Shown here: piece by piece, positions 33,593 to 43,532 of the stretch
Position numbering within the stretch: the first letter of the stretch is position 1
Layout of the letters: the number at the start of each line of letters is the position of its first letter
Assembly: GCF_014200575.1 (NCBI RefSeq)
Contig: NZ_JACHBZ010000008.1
Span: forward strand, 124,001 to 188,000
DNA length: 64,000 nt
Direction: 5' to 3'
Origin: Mucilaginibacter saanensis
GTDB lineage: Bacteria > Bacteroidota > Bacteroidia > Sphingobacteriales > Sphingobacteriaceae
Program-made: the position numbers and the translations under genes
Notes under the pieces: model-generated
What the model was told of the DNA's origin: nothing
Database searches by the model: none
What the model saw: only the letters and a program-made list of their open reading frames with translations

Positions 33593-33718
33593 TTAAGTTG
33601 ATTAAGTTAAATGGTTAACTGAGCGAATGGTGTTTAAACAATAAGGTGAATGGAAACCACTCACTTTATCAACTAAATCAACCACTCACTAAAATTGGCC
33701 ACTCACTAATATAAATTA
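33593..33718. repeat. CACTCACT/GTTGATTAAGTT repeat between sdhC and sdhA
   Basis: GTTGATTAAGTTAAATGG near 33598 is partly complementary to TCAACTAAATCAACC near 33668; CCACTCACT occurs three times after it. Similar words GGTTGATTGGGG and GGTTGATTAAGTT occur at 47538-47570. It ends 9 bases before sdhA. Confidence 0.55.
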
Positions 33719-33726
33719 TAAGAGAA

Positions 33727-35661
33727 ATGAGTTTAGATGCTAAAATTCCTCAAGGCCCATTAGCCGAAAAATGGAGCAAGCATAAATTTGACCTGAAGCT
33801 GGTTAATCCGGCCAACAAGCGTAAATACGATATTATTATTGTGGGTACGGGTTTGGCAGGAGCTTCGGCAGCGGCCTCACTGGCAGAGCTGGGTTATAAC
33901 GTAAAATCTTTTTGTTTTCAGGATAGCCCCCGCCGCGCGCACTCTATTGCAGCGCAGGGTGGTATCAACGCAGCAAAAAACTATCAGAATGATGGCGATA
34001 GTGTTTATCGCTTGTTTTATGATACTATTAAAGGTGGTGACTACCGCGCCCGCGAAGGCAACGTTTACCGCCTGGCAGAAGTATCTGTTAATATAATTGA
34101 CCAATGTGTGGCCCAGGGCGTTCCCTTTGCCCGTGAATACGGCGGCTTGCTTGATAACCGTTCATTTGGTGGTTCACAGGTATCACGTACGTTTTATGCA
34201 CGCGGCCAAACCGGACAGCAATTGCTTTTGGGCGCTTATTCGGCATTAAACCGCCAGATACATGCTGGTAAAGTAAAAGTATACACCCGTACCGAAATGC
34301 TTGATGTGGTTACTATTGATGGCCATGCCAAGGGTATTGTTACCCGTAATATGATCACGGGTGCTATTGAAACACACGCGGGCCATGCGGTATTATTATG
34401 TACAGGTGGTTACAGTAACGTATTTTACCTGTCAACCAATGCTATTGGTTCCAACGTTACCGCAGCCTGGAGAGCCCACAAACGAGGTGCTTTCTTCAGT
34501 AACCCGTGTTACACGCAAATTCACCCAACCTGTATCCCGGTAACCGGCGATCATCAGAGCAAGCTTACGCTGATGTCTGAGTCGTTACGTAACGACGGCC
34601 GTGTTTGGGCTCCTAAAACTGTTGCCATTGCTGAGCAATTGCGCAAAGGTGCCATTAAGGCCAATGAGGTTAAAGAAGACGATCGCGATTACTTTCTGGA
34701 GCGTAAATATCCAGCCTTCGGTAACCTTGTTCCGCGCGATGTGGCTTCACGTAATGCTAAGGAAATGGTTGAGGATGGCCGTGGTGTTGGAGGTTCGGGC
34801 TTTGCAGTATTCCTTGACTTTGCCGATGCCATTAAACGTTTGGGCGAAGACACGGTGAGAGCCAAATATGGTAACCTGTTTGATATGTATATCCAGATTA
34901 CTGACGAGAACCCATACAAACAACCAATGCGTATTTACCCAGCCGTACACTATACTATGGGCGGTCTTTGGGTTGATTATAACCTGAGTACCAACGTACC
35001 CGGACTATATGCTTTGGGCGAATGCAATTTCTCTGATCACGGCGCTAACCGCTTAGGTGCTTCTGCATTAATGCAGGGCTTATCTGATGGTTATTTTGTG
35101 ATCCCTTATACTCTTGGTGATTACCTGGCTAAAATTGGCCCGAAACCTGTAGATACCAAACACCCTGCTTTTGAAAAAACAAAACAGGATGTAGTTGATC
35201 ATGTAAATAAATTACTGGCATTAAATGGTACCAAAACGGCCGAAGCTTATCACCGCGATCTGGGCCACATTATGTGGGAATATTGCGGAATGGCGCGTAC
35301 CGAAGAGGGCTTGAAAAAAGCCAAAGGATTGATACAAGCATTAAAAGCTGACTTTTGGAAAAACGCCAAGGTTGTTGGCGAAAACGAAGAGGTGAATGCT
35401 TCTTTGGAGCGTGCTGGCCGTGTTGCTGATTTTATTGAATTGGGCGAACTGATGGTTGATGACGCTTTAATGCGCCGTGAATCATGTGGTGGCCACTTCA
35501 GGGTTGAATCACAAACCGAAGATGGTGAAGCTAAACGTGATGATGAAAACTTTGCATTTGTTGCAGCCTGGGAGTTTAGAGGTGAAAACCAGCCAGAAGT
35601 GTTGCATAAAGAGGAGCTGGTATTTGAATCGGTGCATTTATCACAGCGTAATTACGCTTAA
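33727..35661 (+). CDS. sdhA: Succinate dehydrogenase/fumarate reductase flavoprotein subunit
   Basis: FAD subunit oxidising succinate to fumarate, 644 residues, peripheral membrane. FAD-binding [11 protein letters not shown] at 40-50; the covalently flavinylated His is in [14 protein letters not shown] (about H72); substrate-site regions IHPTCIPV and [20 protein letters not shown]-terminal [12 protein letters not shown]. The long C-terminal version is typical of the Bacteroidota/Wolinella type. Middle gene of the operon, flanked by two unrelated repeats. Confidence 0.96.
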   Translation: MSLDAKIPQGPLAEKWSKHKFDLKLVNPANKRKYDIIIVGTGLAGASAAASLAELGYNVKSFCFQDSPRRAHSIAAQGGINAAKNYQNDGDSVYRLFYDTIKGGDYRAREGNVYRLAEVSVNIIDQCVAQGVPFAREYGGLLDNRSFGGSQVSRTFYARGQTGQQLLLGAYSALNRQIHAGKVKVYTRTEMLDVVTIDGHAKGIVTRNMITGAIETHAGHAVLLCTGGYSNVFYLSTNAIGSNVTAAWRAHKRGAFFSNPCYTQIHPTCIPVTGDHQSKLTLMSESLRNDGRVWAPKTVAIAEQLRKGAIKANEVKEDDRDYFLERKYPAFGNLVPRDVASRNAKEMVEDGRGVGGSGFAVFLDFADAIKRLGEDTVRAKYGNLFDMYIQITDENPYKQPMRIYPAVHYTMGGLWVDYNLSTNVPGLYALGECNFSDHGANRLGASALMQGLSDGYFVIPYTLGDYLAKIGPKPVDTKHPAFEKTKQDVVDHVNKLLALNGTKTAEAYHRDLGHIMWEYCGMARTEEGLKKAKGLIQALKADFWKNAKVVGENEEVNASLERAGRVADFIELGELMVDDALMRRESCGGHFRVESQTEDGEAKRDDENFAFVAAWEFRGENQPEVLHKEELVFESVHLSQRNYA

Positions 35662-35730
35662 GATACTAACTGTATCTGGTACTGGAACAAACATAAATTG
35701 AAATTAGCGACAAGGTAAGAGAAAGAAAAG

Positions 35731-35768
35731 TCTTGATACTTGATACTATATACTTGATACTAAATCTC
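35731..35768. repeat. TTGATACTTGATACT repeat between sdhA and sdhB
   Basis: TCTTGATACTTGATACTATA then TACTTGATACTAAAT; direct repeats of TTGATAC. Single-sided version of the 25543 and 58441 elements. It ends 7 bases before the sdhB ATG. Confidence 0.65.
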
Positions 35769-35775
35769 AAAAAAG

Positions 35776-36564
35776 ATGAGTAACGGAAATATGAACCTGA
35801 CGCTTAAAGTATGGCGTCAAAAAAACGCTCAAACCGCGGGCAAATTTGTGACTTACAAGGCCGAAAATATTTCGCCGGATATGTCATTTCTTGAAATGCT
35901 TGACGTTGTTAACGAGAGCCTGACGCTGAAAGGCGATGAGCCCATTAATTTTGACCACGATTGTCGCGAAGGTATTTGTGGTATGTGTTCATTATATATT
36001 AATGGTCATCCGCACGGGCCAAAAAGAGGCATTACTACTTGCCAGCTGCACATGCGTACTTTTCATGATGGCGAAACCATTACTATTGAACCATGGCGCG
36101 CGGCTGCATTTCCGATAGTAAAAGATCTGGCTGTTGATCGTGCTGCATTTGACAGGATACAGCAAGCCGGTGGTTATGTATCGGTAAATACCGGTGGTGT
36201 ACCCGATGGTAACGCTATTGCGATACCTAAAGTTATTGCCGATGAGGCATTTAACTCGGCTACTTGTATTGGTTGCGGTGCCTGTGTTGCGGCTTGTAAA
36301 AATGCATCGGCTATGCTGTTTGTATCGGCTAAGATTACCCAGTTAGGGTTGTTGCCGCAAGGCCAGCCTGAACGTTACCGCCGTGCACAATCTATGGTGG
36401 CCCAAATGGACGAAGAAGGATTTGGTAATTGTACCAATACCGGCGCTTGCGAAGCAGAATGCCCTAAGGAAATTAAGCTAACCAATATTGCCCGCATGAA
36501 TAATGATTATTTAAGCGCCAAATTATTCCGCGAAGAAGAAATTCACGAGGAGCAACACGGTTAA
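35776..36564 (+). CDS. sdhB: Succinate dehydrogenase iron-sulfur subunit
   Basis: 262 residues passing electrons from SdhA to the membrane quinone site. [2Fe-2S] ligands: CREGICGMC and the later ITTC (about 63-98). [4Fe-4S]/[3Fe-4S] motifs: [14 protein letters not shown] (about 175-188) and [15 protein letters not shown] (about 225-239). Third gene of the operon; a terminator follows. Confidence 0.96.
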   Translation: MSNGNMNLTLKVWRQKNAQTAGKFVTYKAENISPDMSFLEMLDVVNESLTLKGDEPINFDHDCREGICGMCSLYINGHPHGPKRGITTCQLHMRTFHDGETITIEPWRAAAFPIVKDLAVDRAAFDRIQQAGGYVSVNTGGVPDGNAIAIPKVIADEAFNSATCIGCGACVAACKNASAMLFVSAKITQLGLLPQGQPERYRRAQSMVAQMDEEGFGNCTNTGACEAECPKEIKLTNIARMNNDYLSAKLFREEEIHEEQHG

Positions 36565-36584
36565 TCAAAATTGATCATCATATT

Positions 36585-36619
36585 AAAAGGCTTTGGACAG
36601 TTTCCAGAGCCTTTTTTTG
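36585..36619 (+). terminator. Terminator of the sdh operon
   Basis: AAAAGGCTTTGGA-CAGTT-TCCAGAGCCTTTTTTT: stem of about 12 bp with one mismatch and a T-run, 20 bases past the sdhB stop. Confidence 0.8.
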
Positions 36620-36671
36620 TTGGTAGAGAATAACGGGTGTCATTCATGACAGCGGCCACTTTTTATTACCC

Positions 36672-38063
36672 CTATCCCAGCTTCATCCCCACCGGGTCCC
36701 ATTTGATGATTTTGTTTTCAAAATAGCTATCGTTACAGGCCAGGCAGGGAGCTGCCGCACGGAAACCGAAAACAGCATCCTCAACTACGGGTTTACCGGT
36801 CCTCATTGAATCAAAAAAATTGGCAAAATGCTCATTGGAATCATTGTAGCCTTCGGGTTCCCGGTAAACAACATCATCTACCTTAGGGGTTTGCCGGTCG
36901 GCTGCGGAGTATTTTTTGTTATATTCCTCAACAATAGCTTTCTGCATAGCTTCGGGATAGGTTTCAAAAGCATCCCAGCCTCCATAGCCCGGCGCCACTG
37001 GCATTTTGTTTTTCTGTAAAGTAAAGCCTCCGCCATCACTCATGTCAATAACCCCTTCTGAGCCTATTATTTTGGTTGATGAGCGCTCACCTTCGCCACT
37101 TACAAAATTAACCCGCAGCGTGGTCTGGAAGGCAGCATGTTCCGGCGTTTCGGGATACGAGATCACGGCGCTCATTACATCGGGTACATTCCGGCCGTCT
37201 TTCCAATAAGTTAAGCCACCTATGGCAAATATTTTGTCGGGCCCTTTTGAACCCGTTATAAAATGAATGCCCGAAAGCAGGTGCACAAACAAATCGCCGG
37301 CCACGCCGGTGCCGTATTCGCGATAATTGCGCCATCTGAAAAAACGGTTGCTGTCATAACCGTGCTTTATATTGCTATTGGCCTGAAACTGATCCCAACC
37401 TACCGTTTGTGCAGATGCATCTAAGGGAATAGTATATTGCCAGGCCCCTAATGCACTATGCCTGCTAAATGATGCCTCCACCGCATTAATTTTGCCTATG
37501 GCGCCCGCCTGGTATAGTTCCTGCGCTTTTTTAAACGCAATGCTGCTTACCCGCTGGCTGCCTACCTGAAAAACTGCTTTGGTTTCGTGCTGTGTTTTTA
37601 TTTCGTTAAGCCCCTCGCTAATATGGTGTACCATTGGTTTTTCGCTGTAAACAGCTTTGCCTTTGCGCATGGCATCTATTGATATCGCGCTGTGCCAGTT
37701 ATCGCTGGTGGCTACAATAACGGCGTCAATATCTTTGCGGTTCAGTATCTCCCGGTAATCGGCAGTGGTAAAAATATTGGGGTTAAAAACTTCTTTAGCC
37801 CGGTCCAATCTGCCCTTGTACAGATCGGCGCAGGCAACCAGCTCAACTCCCGGAACACTTAGTGCAGCCCTTGTGTCATTAAAGCCCATAATCCCCATAC
37901 CAATGGTAGCAATTCTGATCTTGTCGTTTGAGCTTATGCGTTTCTCTGCCTGTAATATTCGTTTTTCATGTTCTTCCCGGGCGGCAAGACTGCTAAGCGA
38001 TGCCGAGGTAAGTATAACTGATGTGCCAAATTGCTTTAAAAATTTTCGTCTGTCAGTTGCCAT
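36672..38063 (-). CDS. Gfo/Idh/MocA-family oxidoreductase, Tat-exported
   Basis: 463 residues. The N-terminus MATDRRKFLKQFGTSVILTSASLSSLAA is a twin-arginine signal (RRKFLK), so it acts in the periplasm or at the outer face. Rossmann NAD(P) domain: IRIATIGMGIMGFND (about 50-65). The sugar-binding segment EKPMVHH (about 144) is the usual EKP motif. Many Bacteroidota have such proteins near carbohydrate genes; substrate unknown (inositol-, glucose-fructose-type or glycosidase-like). Divergent from the GH20 gene, which suggests glycan breakdown (inference). Confidence 0.9.
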   Translation of the reverse strand: MATDRRKFLKQFGTSVILTSASLSSLAAREEHEKRILQAEKRISSNDKIRIATIGMGIMGFNDTRAALSVPGVELVACADLYKGRLDRAKEVFNPNIFTTADYREILNRKDIDAVIVATSDNWHSAISIDAMRKGKAVYSEKPMVHHISEGLNEIKTQHETKAVFQVGSQRVSSIAFKKAQELYQAGAIGKINAVEASFSRHSALGAWQYTIPLDASAQTVGWDQFQANSNIKHGYDSNRFFRWRNYREYGTGVAGDLFVHLLSGIHFITGSKGPDKIFAIGGLTYWKDGRNVPDVMSAVISYPETPEHAAFQTTLRVNFVSGEGERSSTKIIGSEGVIDMSDGGGFTLQKNKMPVAPGYGGWDAFETYPEAMQKAIVEEYNKKYSAADRQTPKVDDVVYREPEGYNDSNEHFANFFDSMRTGKPVVEDAVFGFRAAAPCLACNDSYFENKIIKWDPVGMKLG

Positions 38064-38308
38064 TATATTTAATGTTCAGGTAAATGAATAATTGGTTTGT
38101 GTTATCCGGTATATTCTGCAGGCGCAGCTACGGGATACATGCAATATACTAAATATATTATTTGCCCACTACTATGGAATTTTGCTAATTGCGTGATTAA
38201 TAACTGGATTGTTGTGGAAGCATCGTTATTTTTTTGCCTGCAATCTTTTTAATATTATTTAAAAAGTTTAATTTGCGTAACGTTTCCAATTAAACATATT
38301 CCTTCTGT

Positions 38309-40216
38309 ATGAAAAAACTATCCTTATTGCTGTGCTGCTATATGGCGCATTTTCTGTCGTTTGGCCAGGTTGCCCAAAGCGGTCTGTCTATTATTCCTGA
38401 ACCTGTAAAGGTGGCGCGTTTTGCGAGTCAGTTCCTGCTGCCTAAAAATATTATTGTGGAGGCGGGCGCTCAGTCAGAGCTTGCCTCGGTAACAAGCTAT
38501 CTGAAAAAGAAACTGTCAACAGCCCCCGGTTCACTTGTTAACATAAAAAGTGTTGCTCCAACGGCCTCTATCAGGTTAATCCTGAATAAAACAACCGACC
38601 CGCTGATAGGTACCGAGGGTTATAACTTATCAGTAAAAGCAAAAAAAATTGTGATAAGGGCCAATGAGGCGGCCGGTTTATTTTACGGTGTGCAAACCCT
38701 GATGCAATTATTGCCATCGGAAATAGAAAGCGCAGAGCTGGTGAGTAATGTGAAATGGACGGTGCCTTGTGTTGAAATTACCGATTATCCAAGATTTGGA
38801 TGGCGGGGATTGATGTTTGATGTAGCCAGGCACTTTTTTACCAAGGCTGAGGTAAAGCAATATATAGATGCTATGGTGAAGTATAAGCTAAACCTGCTGC
38901 ATTTGCATTTAACTGACGATGAAGGCTGGCGTATTGAAATTAAAAGCTTGCCTAAGCTAACATCAGTTGGCGCTCATAACGTGAAAAAAGTGGGCCAGTT
39001 TGGCACGTTCACACCACCCGCAGCAGACGAGCCGCGTACTTATGGCGGTTACTATACCCAGGAGGATATCAAAGAGCTGGTGCAATATGCTAAAGACAGG
39101 TTTGTAAACATATTGCCTGAAATTGATGTGCCGGGCCATAGTTTGGCGGCTATTGTTGCCTATCCTGAACTGTCATGCACGCAAGGTGCTGATAAATATG
39201 TAGTTAACTCGGGCGAGCCATTTATGGATTGGAGCGGGCCGCATAACAAAGCCATTGTTGATAACACCCTTTGCCCGGCTAACGAAAACGTATATACCTT
39301 TTTAGACAAGGTAGTGACCGAGGTAGCCCAGTTGTTTCCGTTTGGTTATATACACATGGGTGGCGACGAGTGTGCCAAAAACTTTTGGGAGCAAAGTGAT
39401 GCGATTAAGGCCCTCATGATCAAAGAAAATTTGAAAACACAACAAGAGGTACAGAGCTACTTTGAAAAACGTTTAGAAAAAATAGTAGAATCAAAGGGTA
39501 AAAAATTCATGGGTTGGGATGAGATCATTGAAGGTGGTTTAGGTCCTGACGCGGCGGTAATGAGCTGGAGAGGCATTCAGGGAGGTATTGAGGCTGCTAA
39601 GTTAGGACATGAGGTAGTAATGAGCCCCACAACTTTTGCTTATCTTGATTACATGCAAAGCGACCGTGTAAATGAAACCCACATTTATGCTACCCTGCGT
39701 TTAAGTAAGGCTTATGAGTTTGAGCCTGTACCTGATAGCGTTGATGCCAAGTTAATTAAAGGAGGCCAAGCCAATTTATGGACAGAGCAGGTTTATAACC
39801 TTCGTCAGGCTGAGTATATGACCTGGCCACGGGGCATGGCCATTGCCGAATCAGTATGGTCGCCAAAGGAAAAGAAGAACTGGAACTACTTTTTCGGGAA
39901 GGTAGAAAAACAGTTTAACCGTTTTGATGCCGCCGAGATCAAATATGCGCCAAGCGCTTATGATCCGTCGTTTACTGCTATACGCAATACTGATAATACC
40001 CTTAAAATAACCCTGACCAACGAGGTTGAAGGTTTGGATACCTATTACAGTTTTGATAACTCGTTCCCTGACAGGTTTTATCCAAAATATACCGAACCAA
40101 TTGATGCACCCAAAGATGCCACCACACTAAGGGTAATCACTTATAGGGGAAAAAAGCCAATTGGCCGTATGGTTACCATGCCGCTTGCCGAACTGGACAG
40201 CCGCATAAAAAAATAA
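38309..40216 (+). CDS. Beta-N-acetylhexosaminidase, GH20
   Basis: Exported glycosidase of 635 residues releasing terminal GlcNAc/GalNAc from chitin-, glycoprotein- or peptidoglycan-derived glycans. Signal peptide MKKLSLLLCCYMAHFLSFG; GH20b domain about 25-150; catalytic TIM barrel from about 155 (YPRFGWRGLMFDVARHFF, LHLHLTDDEGW). The catalytic Asp-Glu pair is in HMGGDECAKNF (about residues 350-355), and WGGDE-like support in WTEQV, ARWDE-like. C-terminal beta domain after about 550. Terminator directly downstream. Confidence 0.95.
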   Translation: MKKLSLLLCCYMAHFLSFGQVAQSGLSIIPEPVKVARFASQFLLPKNIIVEAGAQSELASVTSYLKKKLSTAPGSLVNIKSVAPTASIRLILNKTTDPLIGTEGYNLSVKAKKIVIRANEAAGLFYGVQTLMQLLPSEIESAELVSNVKWTVPCVEITDYPRFGWRGLMFDVARHFFTKAEVKQYIDAMVKYKLNLLHLHLTDDEGWRIEIKSLPKLTSVGAHNVKKVGQFGTFTPPAADEPRTYGGYYTQEDIKELVQYAKDRFVNILPEIDVPGHSLAAIVAYPELSCTQGADKYVVNSGEPFMDWSGPHNKAIVDNTLCPANENVYTFLDKVVTEVAQLFPFGYIHMGGDECAKNFWEQSDAIKALMIKENLKTQQEVQSYFEKRLEKIVESKGKKFMGWDEIIEGGLGPDAAVMSWRGIQGGIEAAKLGHEVVMSPTTFAYLDYMQSDRVNETHIYATLRLSKAYEFEPVPDSVDAKLIKGGQANLWTEQVYNLRQAEYMTWPRGMAIAESVWSPKEKKNWNYFFGKVEKQFNRFDAAEIKYAPSAYDPSFTAIRNTDNTLKITLTNEVEGLDTYYSFDNSFPDRFYPKYTEPIDAPKDATTLRVITYRGKKPIGRMVTMPLAELDSRIKK

Positions 40217-40237
40217 GCGTTTATTGATTGAACTATA

Positions 40238-40276
40238 TAAAAAAGGCCTTACCGGAACTTCAGTAAGGCCTTTTTT
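40238..40276. terminator. Terminator between GH20 gene and porX
   Basis: AAAAAAGGCCTTACCGGAACTTCAGTAAGGCCTTTTTT: stem AAGGCCTTAC with T-run; both directions possible, since the genes converge. Confidence 0.85.
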
Positions 40277-40293
40277 ATTAAAAGTATTTTAGC

Positions 40294-41847
40294 TTATTTG
40301 GGGCCGTAGGTAACTATCGGGATGATCATTTCTTCTAACGAAATACCGCCATGCTGGAAGGTTTCGTTGTAAAAATTAACAAAGTGGTTGTAGTTGTTCG
40401 GGTACACAAAATAGCTGTCTTCTTTGGCAAATACAAAGCTTGAGCTTAAGTGAAGCTTGGGTAGCATGGCATCATGCGGGTTACGGATATGGAACACCTC
40501 TTTAGCATTATAATTAAGGTTTTTACCTTGTTTATAGCGCAGGTTGGTGTTGGTATTTCTGTCGCCCACAATTTTGCTTGGGTTTTTAACGCGGATGGTA
40601 CCGTGGTCGGTGGTAATTACTACCCTTACTTGTTTTTGTGCTAAAAACTTCAACAGGTCAAATAACGGGGAGTGCTCAAACCATGACAGTGTTAAGGAGC
40701 GATAAGCAGCATCGTCGCTGGCCAGCTCACGGATCATCTGCATATCCGTGCGGGCATGTGAAAGCATATCAACAAAGTTGTAAACAACCACATTCAACTC
40801 GTTGTTCATCAGGTTATTCACAGATTCATTAAGTGCGCGACCCTCATCGATATTTAATATTTTATGGTACGAATATTTACACTCCTTACGCAGTACACGT
40901 TTTAAATGGTCGGCAATAAATTCAGATTCGTACAGGTTTTTACCGCCTTCGTCTTCGTCATTTTGCCACATGGTAGGGTATCGTTTTTCCATATCCAGCG
41001 GCATCAGGCCTGAGAATATGGAGTTACGGGCATATTGCGTAGCTGTAGGTAAAATACTGTAATAAGTATCCTCCTCTTCGAGCCTGAAATATTCAGATAT
41101 AATAGGGTTGATCACCTTAAACTGATCATACCTTAAGTTATCTATCAATATAAAAAACAATGGGCCTTTACCATCAAGTTTCGGGAACACCTTCTTTTTA
41201 AACAGCTGCGGCGAACTGGTTGGCGCAAATTCCGGATTTTTGATCCAGTTTAAATAATTGCGTTCAATAAACTTGCAGAACTGCACGTTAGCCTCGGCTT
41301 TTTGCAGGGTAAGTATCTCGTGCATACCGGCATCTTCCAGTTTTTCCAGCTCCAGCTCCCAGTAAATCAGTTTTTTATAAACGTCAACCCATTCCTGGTG
41401 GCTCAGGTTGTCATTAAGCGTCATGCCCAGCGTACGGAAATCCATTTGATAGGCCATGGTTGTTTTTTCGGTAACCAGGCGTTTGTTTTCTGTAAGCTTT
41501 TTTATGGTAAGCAGTATTTGTTTAGGGTGTACCGGCTTAATCAGGTAATCGTCAATTTTGGAGCCAATGGCATCCTCCATCAGGTATTCTTCCTCGTTTT
41601 TGGTAATCAGCACAATAGGCACATCGTTGTTAATGTTTTTTATTTGCTGCAGGGTTTCCAGTCCTGTTAGGCCGGGCATGTTTTCATCCAGAAAAACAAG
41701 GTCAAAATAATTTTGCTTAAAAGCATCAACGGCATCGTTGCCATTGGTAACGGTAGTAACTTTGTATCCTTTCTCGCTTAAGAAAAGTATATGTGGCTTT
41801 AAAAGGTCAATTTCGTCATCGGCCCATAAAATCGTGGTGTCTTGCAT
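40294..41847 (-). CDS. porX: PorX, response regulator with PglZ phosphatase domain
   Basis: 517 residues. Receiver domain (1-120): ILWADDEID, acceptor D54 in LVFLDENMPG, Lys in LIKPVHP. Linker helices to about 200, then a PglZ/alkaline-phosphatase-superfamily domain with FILIDNLRYDQF and VVITTDHGTI, metal-site residues. This architecture is PorX, which regulates type IX secretion in Porphyromonas and Flavobacterium. The matching kinase PorY and T9SS genes are not in the window. Single gene, convergent with GH20. Confidence 0.95.
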   Translation of the reverse strand: MQDTTILWADDEIDLLKPHILFLSEKGYKVTTVTNGNDAVDAFKQNYFDLVFLDENMPGLTGLETLQQIKNINNDVPIVLITKNEEEYLMEDAIGSKIDDYLIKPVHPKQILLTIKKLTENKRLVTEKTTMAYQMDFRTLGMTLNDNLSHQEWVDVYKKLIYWELELEKLEDAGMHEILTLQKAEANVQFCKFIERNYLNWIKNPEFAPTSSPQLFKKKVFPKLDGKGPLFFILIDNLRYDQFKVINPIISEYFRLEEEDTYYSILPTATQYARNSIFSGLMPLDMEKRYPTMWQNDEDEGGKNLYESEFIADHLKRVLRKECKYSYHKILNIDEGRALNESVNNLMNNELNVVVYNFVDMLSHARTDMQMIRELASDDAAYRSLTLSWFEHSPLFDLLKFLAQKQVRVVITTDHGTIRVKNPSKIVGDRNTNTNLRYKQGKNLNYNAKEVFHIRNPHDAMLPKLHLSSSFVFAKEDSYFVYPNNYNHFVNFYNETFQHGGISLEEMIIPIVTYGPK

Positions 41848-42109
41848 AGTAGTATCTGTATTAAAATGTTGTTTGAAACCGGGAATTTGTATAGGTCAGC
41901 TTCAGTTAAAGCTTTCATTATCCTGAAAAACGTTAATTTATACTGTGGTACAAATTCAGGAAATTCAAAATGCTAAAGTTCCGGTTTCACAACAATAAAC
42001 CTCAAAGGAGTGGTTTTGTTGTTGATAAGTAAAGGTATTAACAAAAATTAACAAACATCATGTGCTTATTTTACCTTTGTTTTACATTTTTGCATCGTAA
42101 ACATCCACA
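41848..42109. other. Intergenic region between porX and the HD protein
   Basis: AT-rich, about 260 bases, no gene. TACCTTTG at 42072-42079 (TAnnTTTG) is a candidate -7 element for the HD protein gene, with no good -33 partner. Confidence 0.4.
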
Positions 42110-43336
42110 TTGAATAAAAAGAAGATAATAAACGACCCGGTTTATGGGTTTATCACCATCCCTACAGAACTGGTATTTGACCTGATTGAACACCCGTATT
42201 TTCAGCGTTTGAGGTATATTAAACAGCTGGGCATGACACATCTGGTTTATCCCGGTGCTTTGCATACCCGTTTTCATCATGCATTGGGAGCCATGCACTT
42301 GATGGATATGGCCATTGAAACTCTGCGTAACAAAGGGCACCACATTAGCCATGAGGAAGAAGAAGCATTAACTATTGCCATATTATTACATGATATTGGC
42401 CATGGCCCGTTTTCGCATGCCCTGGAGCGTACTATTATTGAAGGTATAGCCCATGAGGATATATCAACCATGCTGATGAACAATTTAAACGAGCAGTTTG
42501 GCGGCAGTTTAACTATGGCCATCAGTATTTTTAACGATACTTATTCACGCAGGTTTTTACATCAGCTGGTATCAAGCCAACTGGATATGGACAGGCTGGA
42601 TTATCTTAATCGCGACAGCTTTTTTACAGGTGTATCTGAAGGTGTGATCAGCTCAGACCGCATCATCAAGATGCTGAACGTGAAAGATGATCATATTGTG
42701 GTGGAAGAAAAAGGGATTTACTCTATAGAGAAATTTCTGATTGCCCGCAGGCTTATGTATTGGCAGGTTTACCTGCACAAAACCGTTATTGCGGGTGAGG
42801 AACTGCTGGTTAAAATATTTAAACGCTGCCGTGAGCTTATTTTAAGAGGCGAGGATTTGTTTGCTACTCCGGCGCTTAAGCATTTTATTACCAGCAACAT
42901 TACCCGAGATGCCTTTAAAAAGGAGGATCACCACCTGGAAATATTTGCCAGTTTGGATGACGCCGATATCATGTCGGCTGTAAAGGTGTGGGCCTCGCAT
43001 CCTGATTTTGTACTGTCAACCCTGGCAAGAAACCTGGTGCAGCGTAACCTTTGCCATGTAGATATCACCAATCAACCGCCTGATAAGGCATTTGTAGATA
43101 AATTGCTGCAAGAAGCCCAGCAAAAATATGGTATTAACGAGCATGAGGCCTCCTATTTTGTTTTTACAACATCCATCCGCAATAACGCCTATACCGCCGG
43201 AGATGGTAATATAGGGATATTAATGAAGGATGGGCATGTGCGTGATATTACAACTGCCAGTGATAATTCAAATTTAGAAGCATTGGCTAAAACCGTAAAA
43301 AAATACATACTTTGCTACAGTAAGGATTTGTTGTAA
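42110..43336 (+). CDS. HD-domain metal-dependent phosphohydrolase
   Basis: 408 residues, HD superfamily (dGTPase/phosphodiesterase-like). The start is TTG at 42110, giving NKKKIINDPVYGFI, which matches the opening of homologues; a stop codon lies four codons upstream, and no ATG is nearby. HD motif: HHALGAMHLMDMA (about 62), LLHDIGHGPFSHALE (about 93-107). Downstream QLDMDRLDYLNRDSFFTG is the SAMHD1/YpgQ-like signature. Substrate not established; dNTP hydrolysis is a possible role. Confidence 0.88.
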   Translation: MNKKKIINDPVYGFITIPTELVFDLIEHPYFQRLRYIKQLGMTHLVYPGALHTRFHHALGAMHLMDMAIETLRNKGHHISHEEEEALTIAILLHDIGHGPFSHALERTIIEGIAHEDISTMLMNNLNEQFGGSLTMAISIFNDTYSRRFLHQLVSSQLDMDRLDYLNRDSFFTGVSEGVISSDRIIKMLNVKDDHIVVEEKGIYSIEKFLIARRLMYWQVYLHKTVIAGEELLVKIFKRCRELILRGEDLFATPALKHFITSNITRDAFKKEDHHLEIFASLDDADIMSAVKVWASHPDFVLSTLARNLVQRNLCHVDITNQPPDKAFVDKLLQEAQQKYGINEHEASYFVFTTSIRNNAYTAGDGNIGILMKDGHVRDITTASDNSNLEALAKTVKKYILCYSKDLL

Positions 43337-43498
43337 ATGGCGTAGGGGTAAATAAGGGATTAGGTGTTGTAGATAAATGCGTGAGATATTTTACACAGGA
43401 AAGCCAGTTGAGACAAACACATATAACATAAAAGAAATCACATACTACGTTTAAAAAGATGTATAAATTACAACATACCGGGTATAACGTATTAATAA

Positions 43499-43529
43499 TT
43501 TGCTGCTTTAATTTTAACATTTAAATTTG
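43499..43529 (+). promoter_or_regulatory. Promoter of the lpxD operon, possibly leaderless
   Basis: TTTG at 43499-43502, 19 bp, TAAATTTG at 43522-43529, an exact consensus. The lpxD ATG is at 43533, only three bases later, so transcription should start at or inside the start codon. Confidence 0.72.
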
Positions 43530-43532
43530 TCG

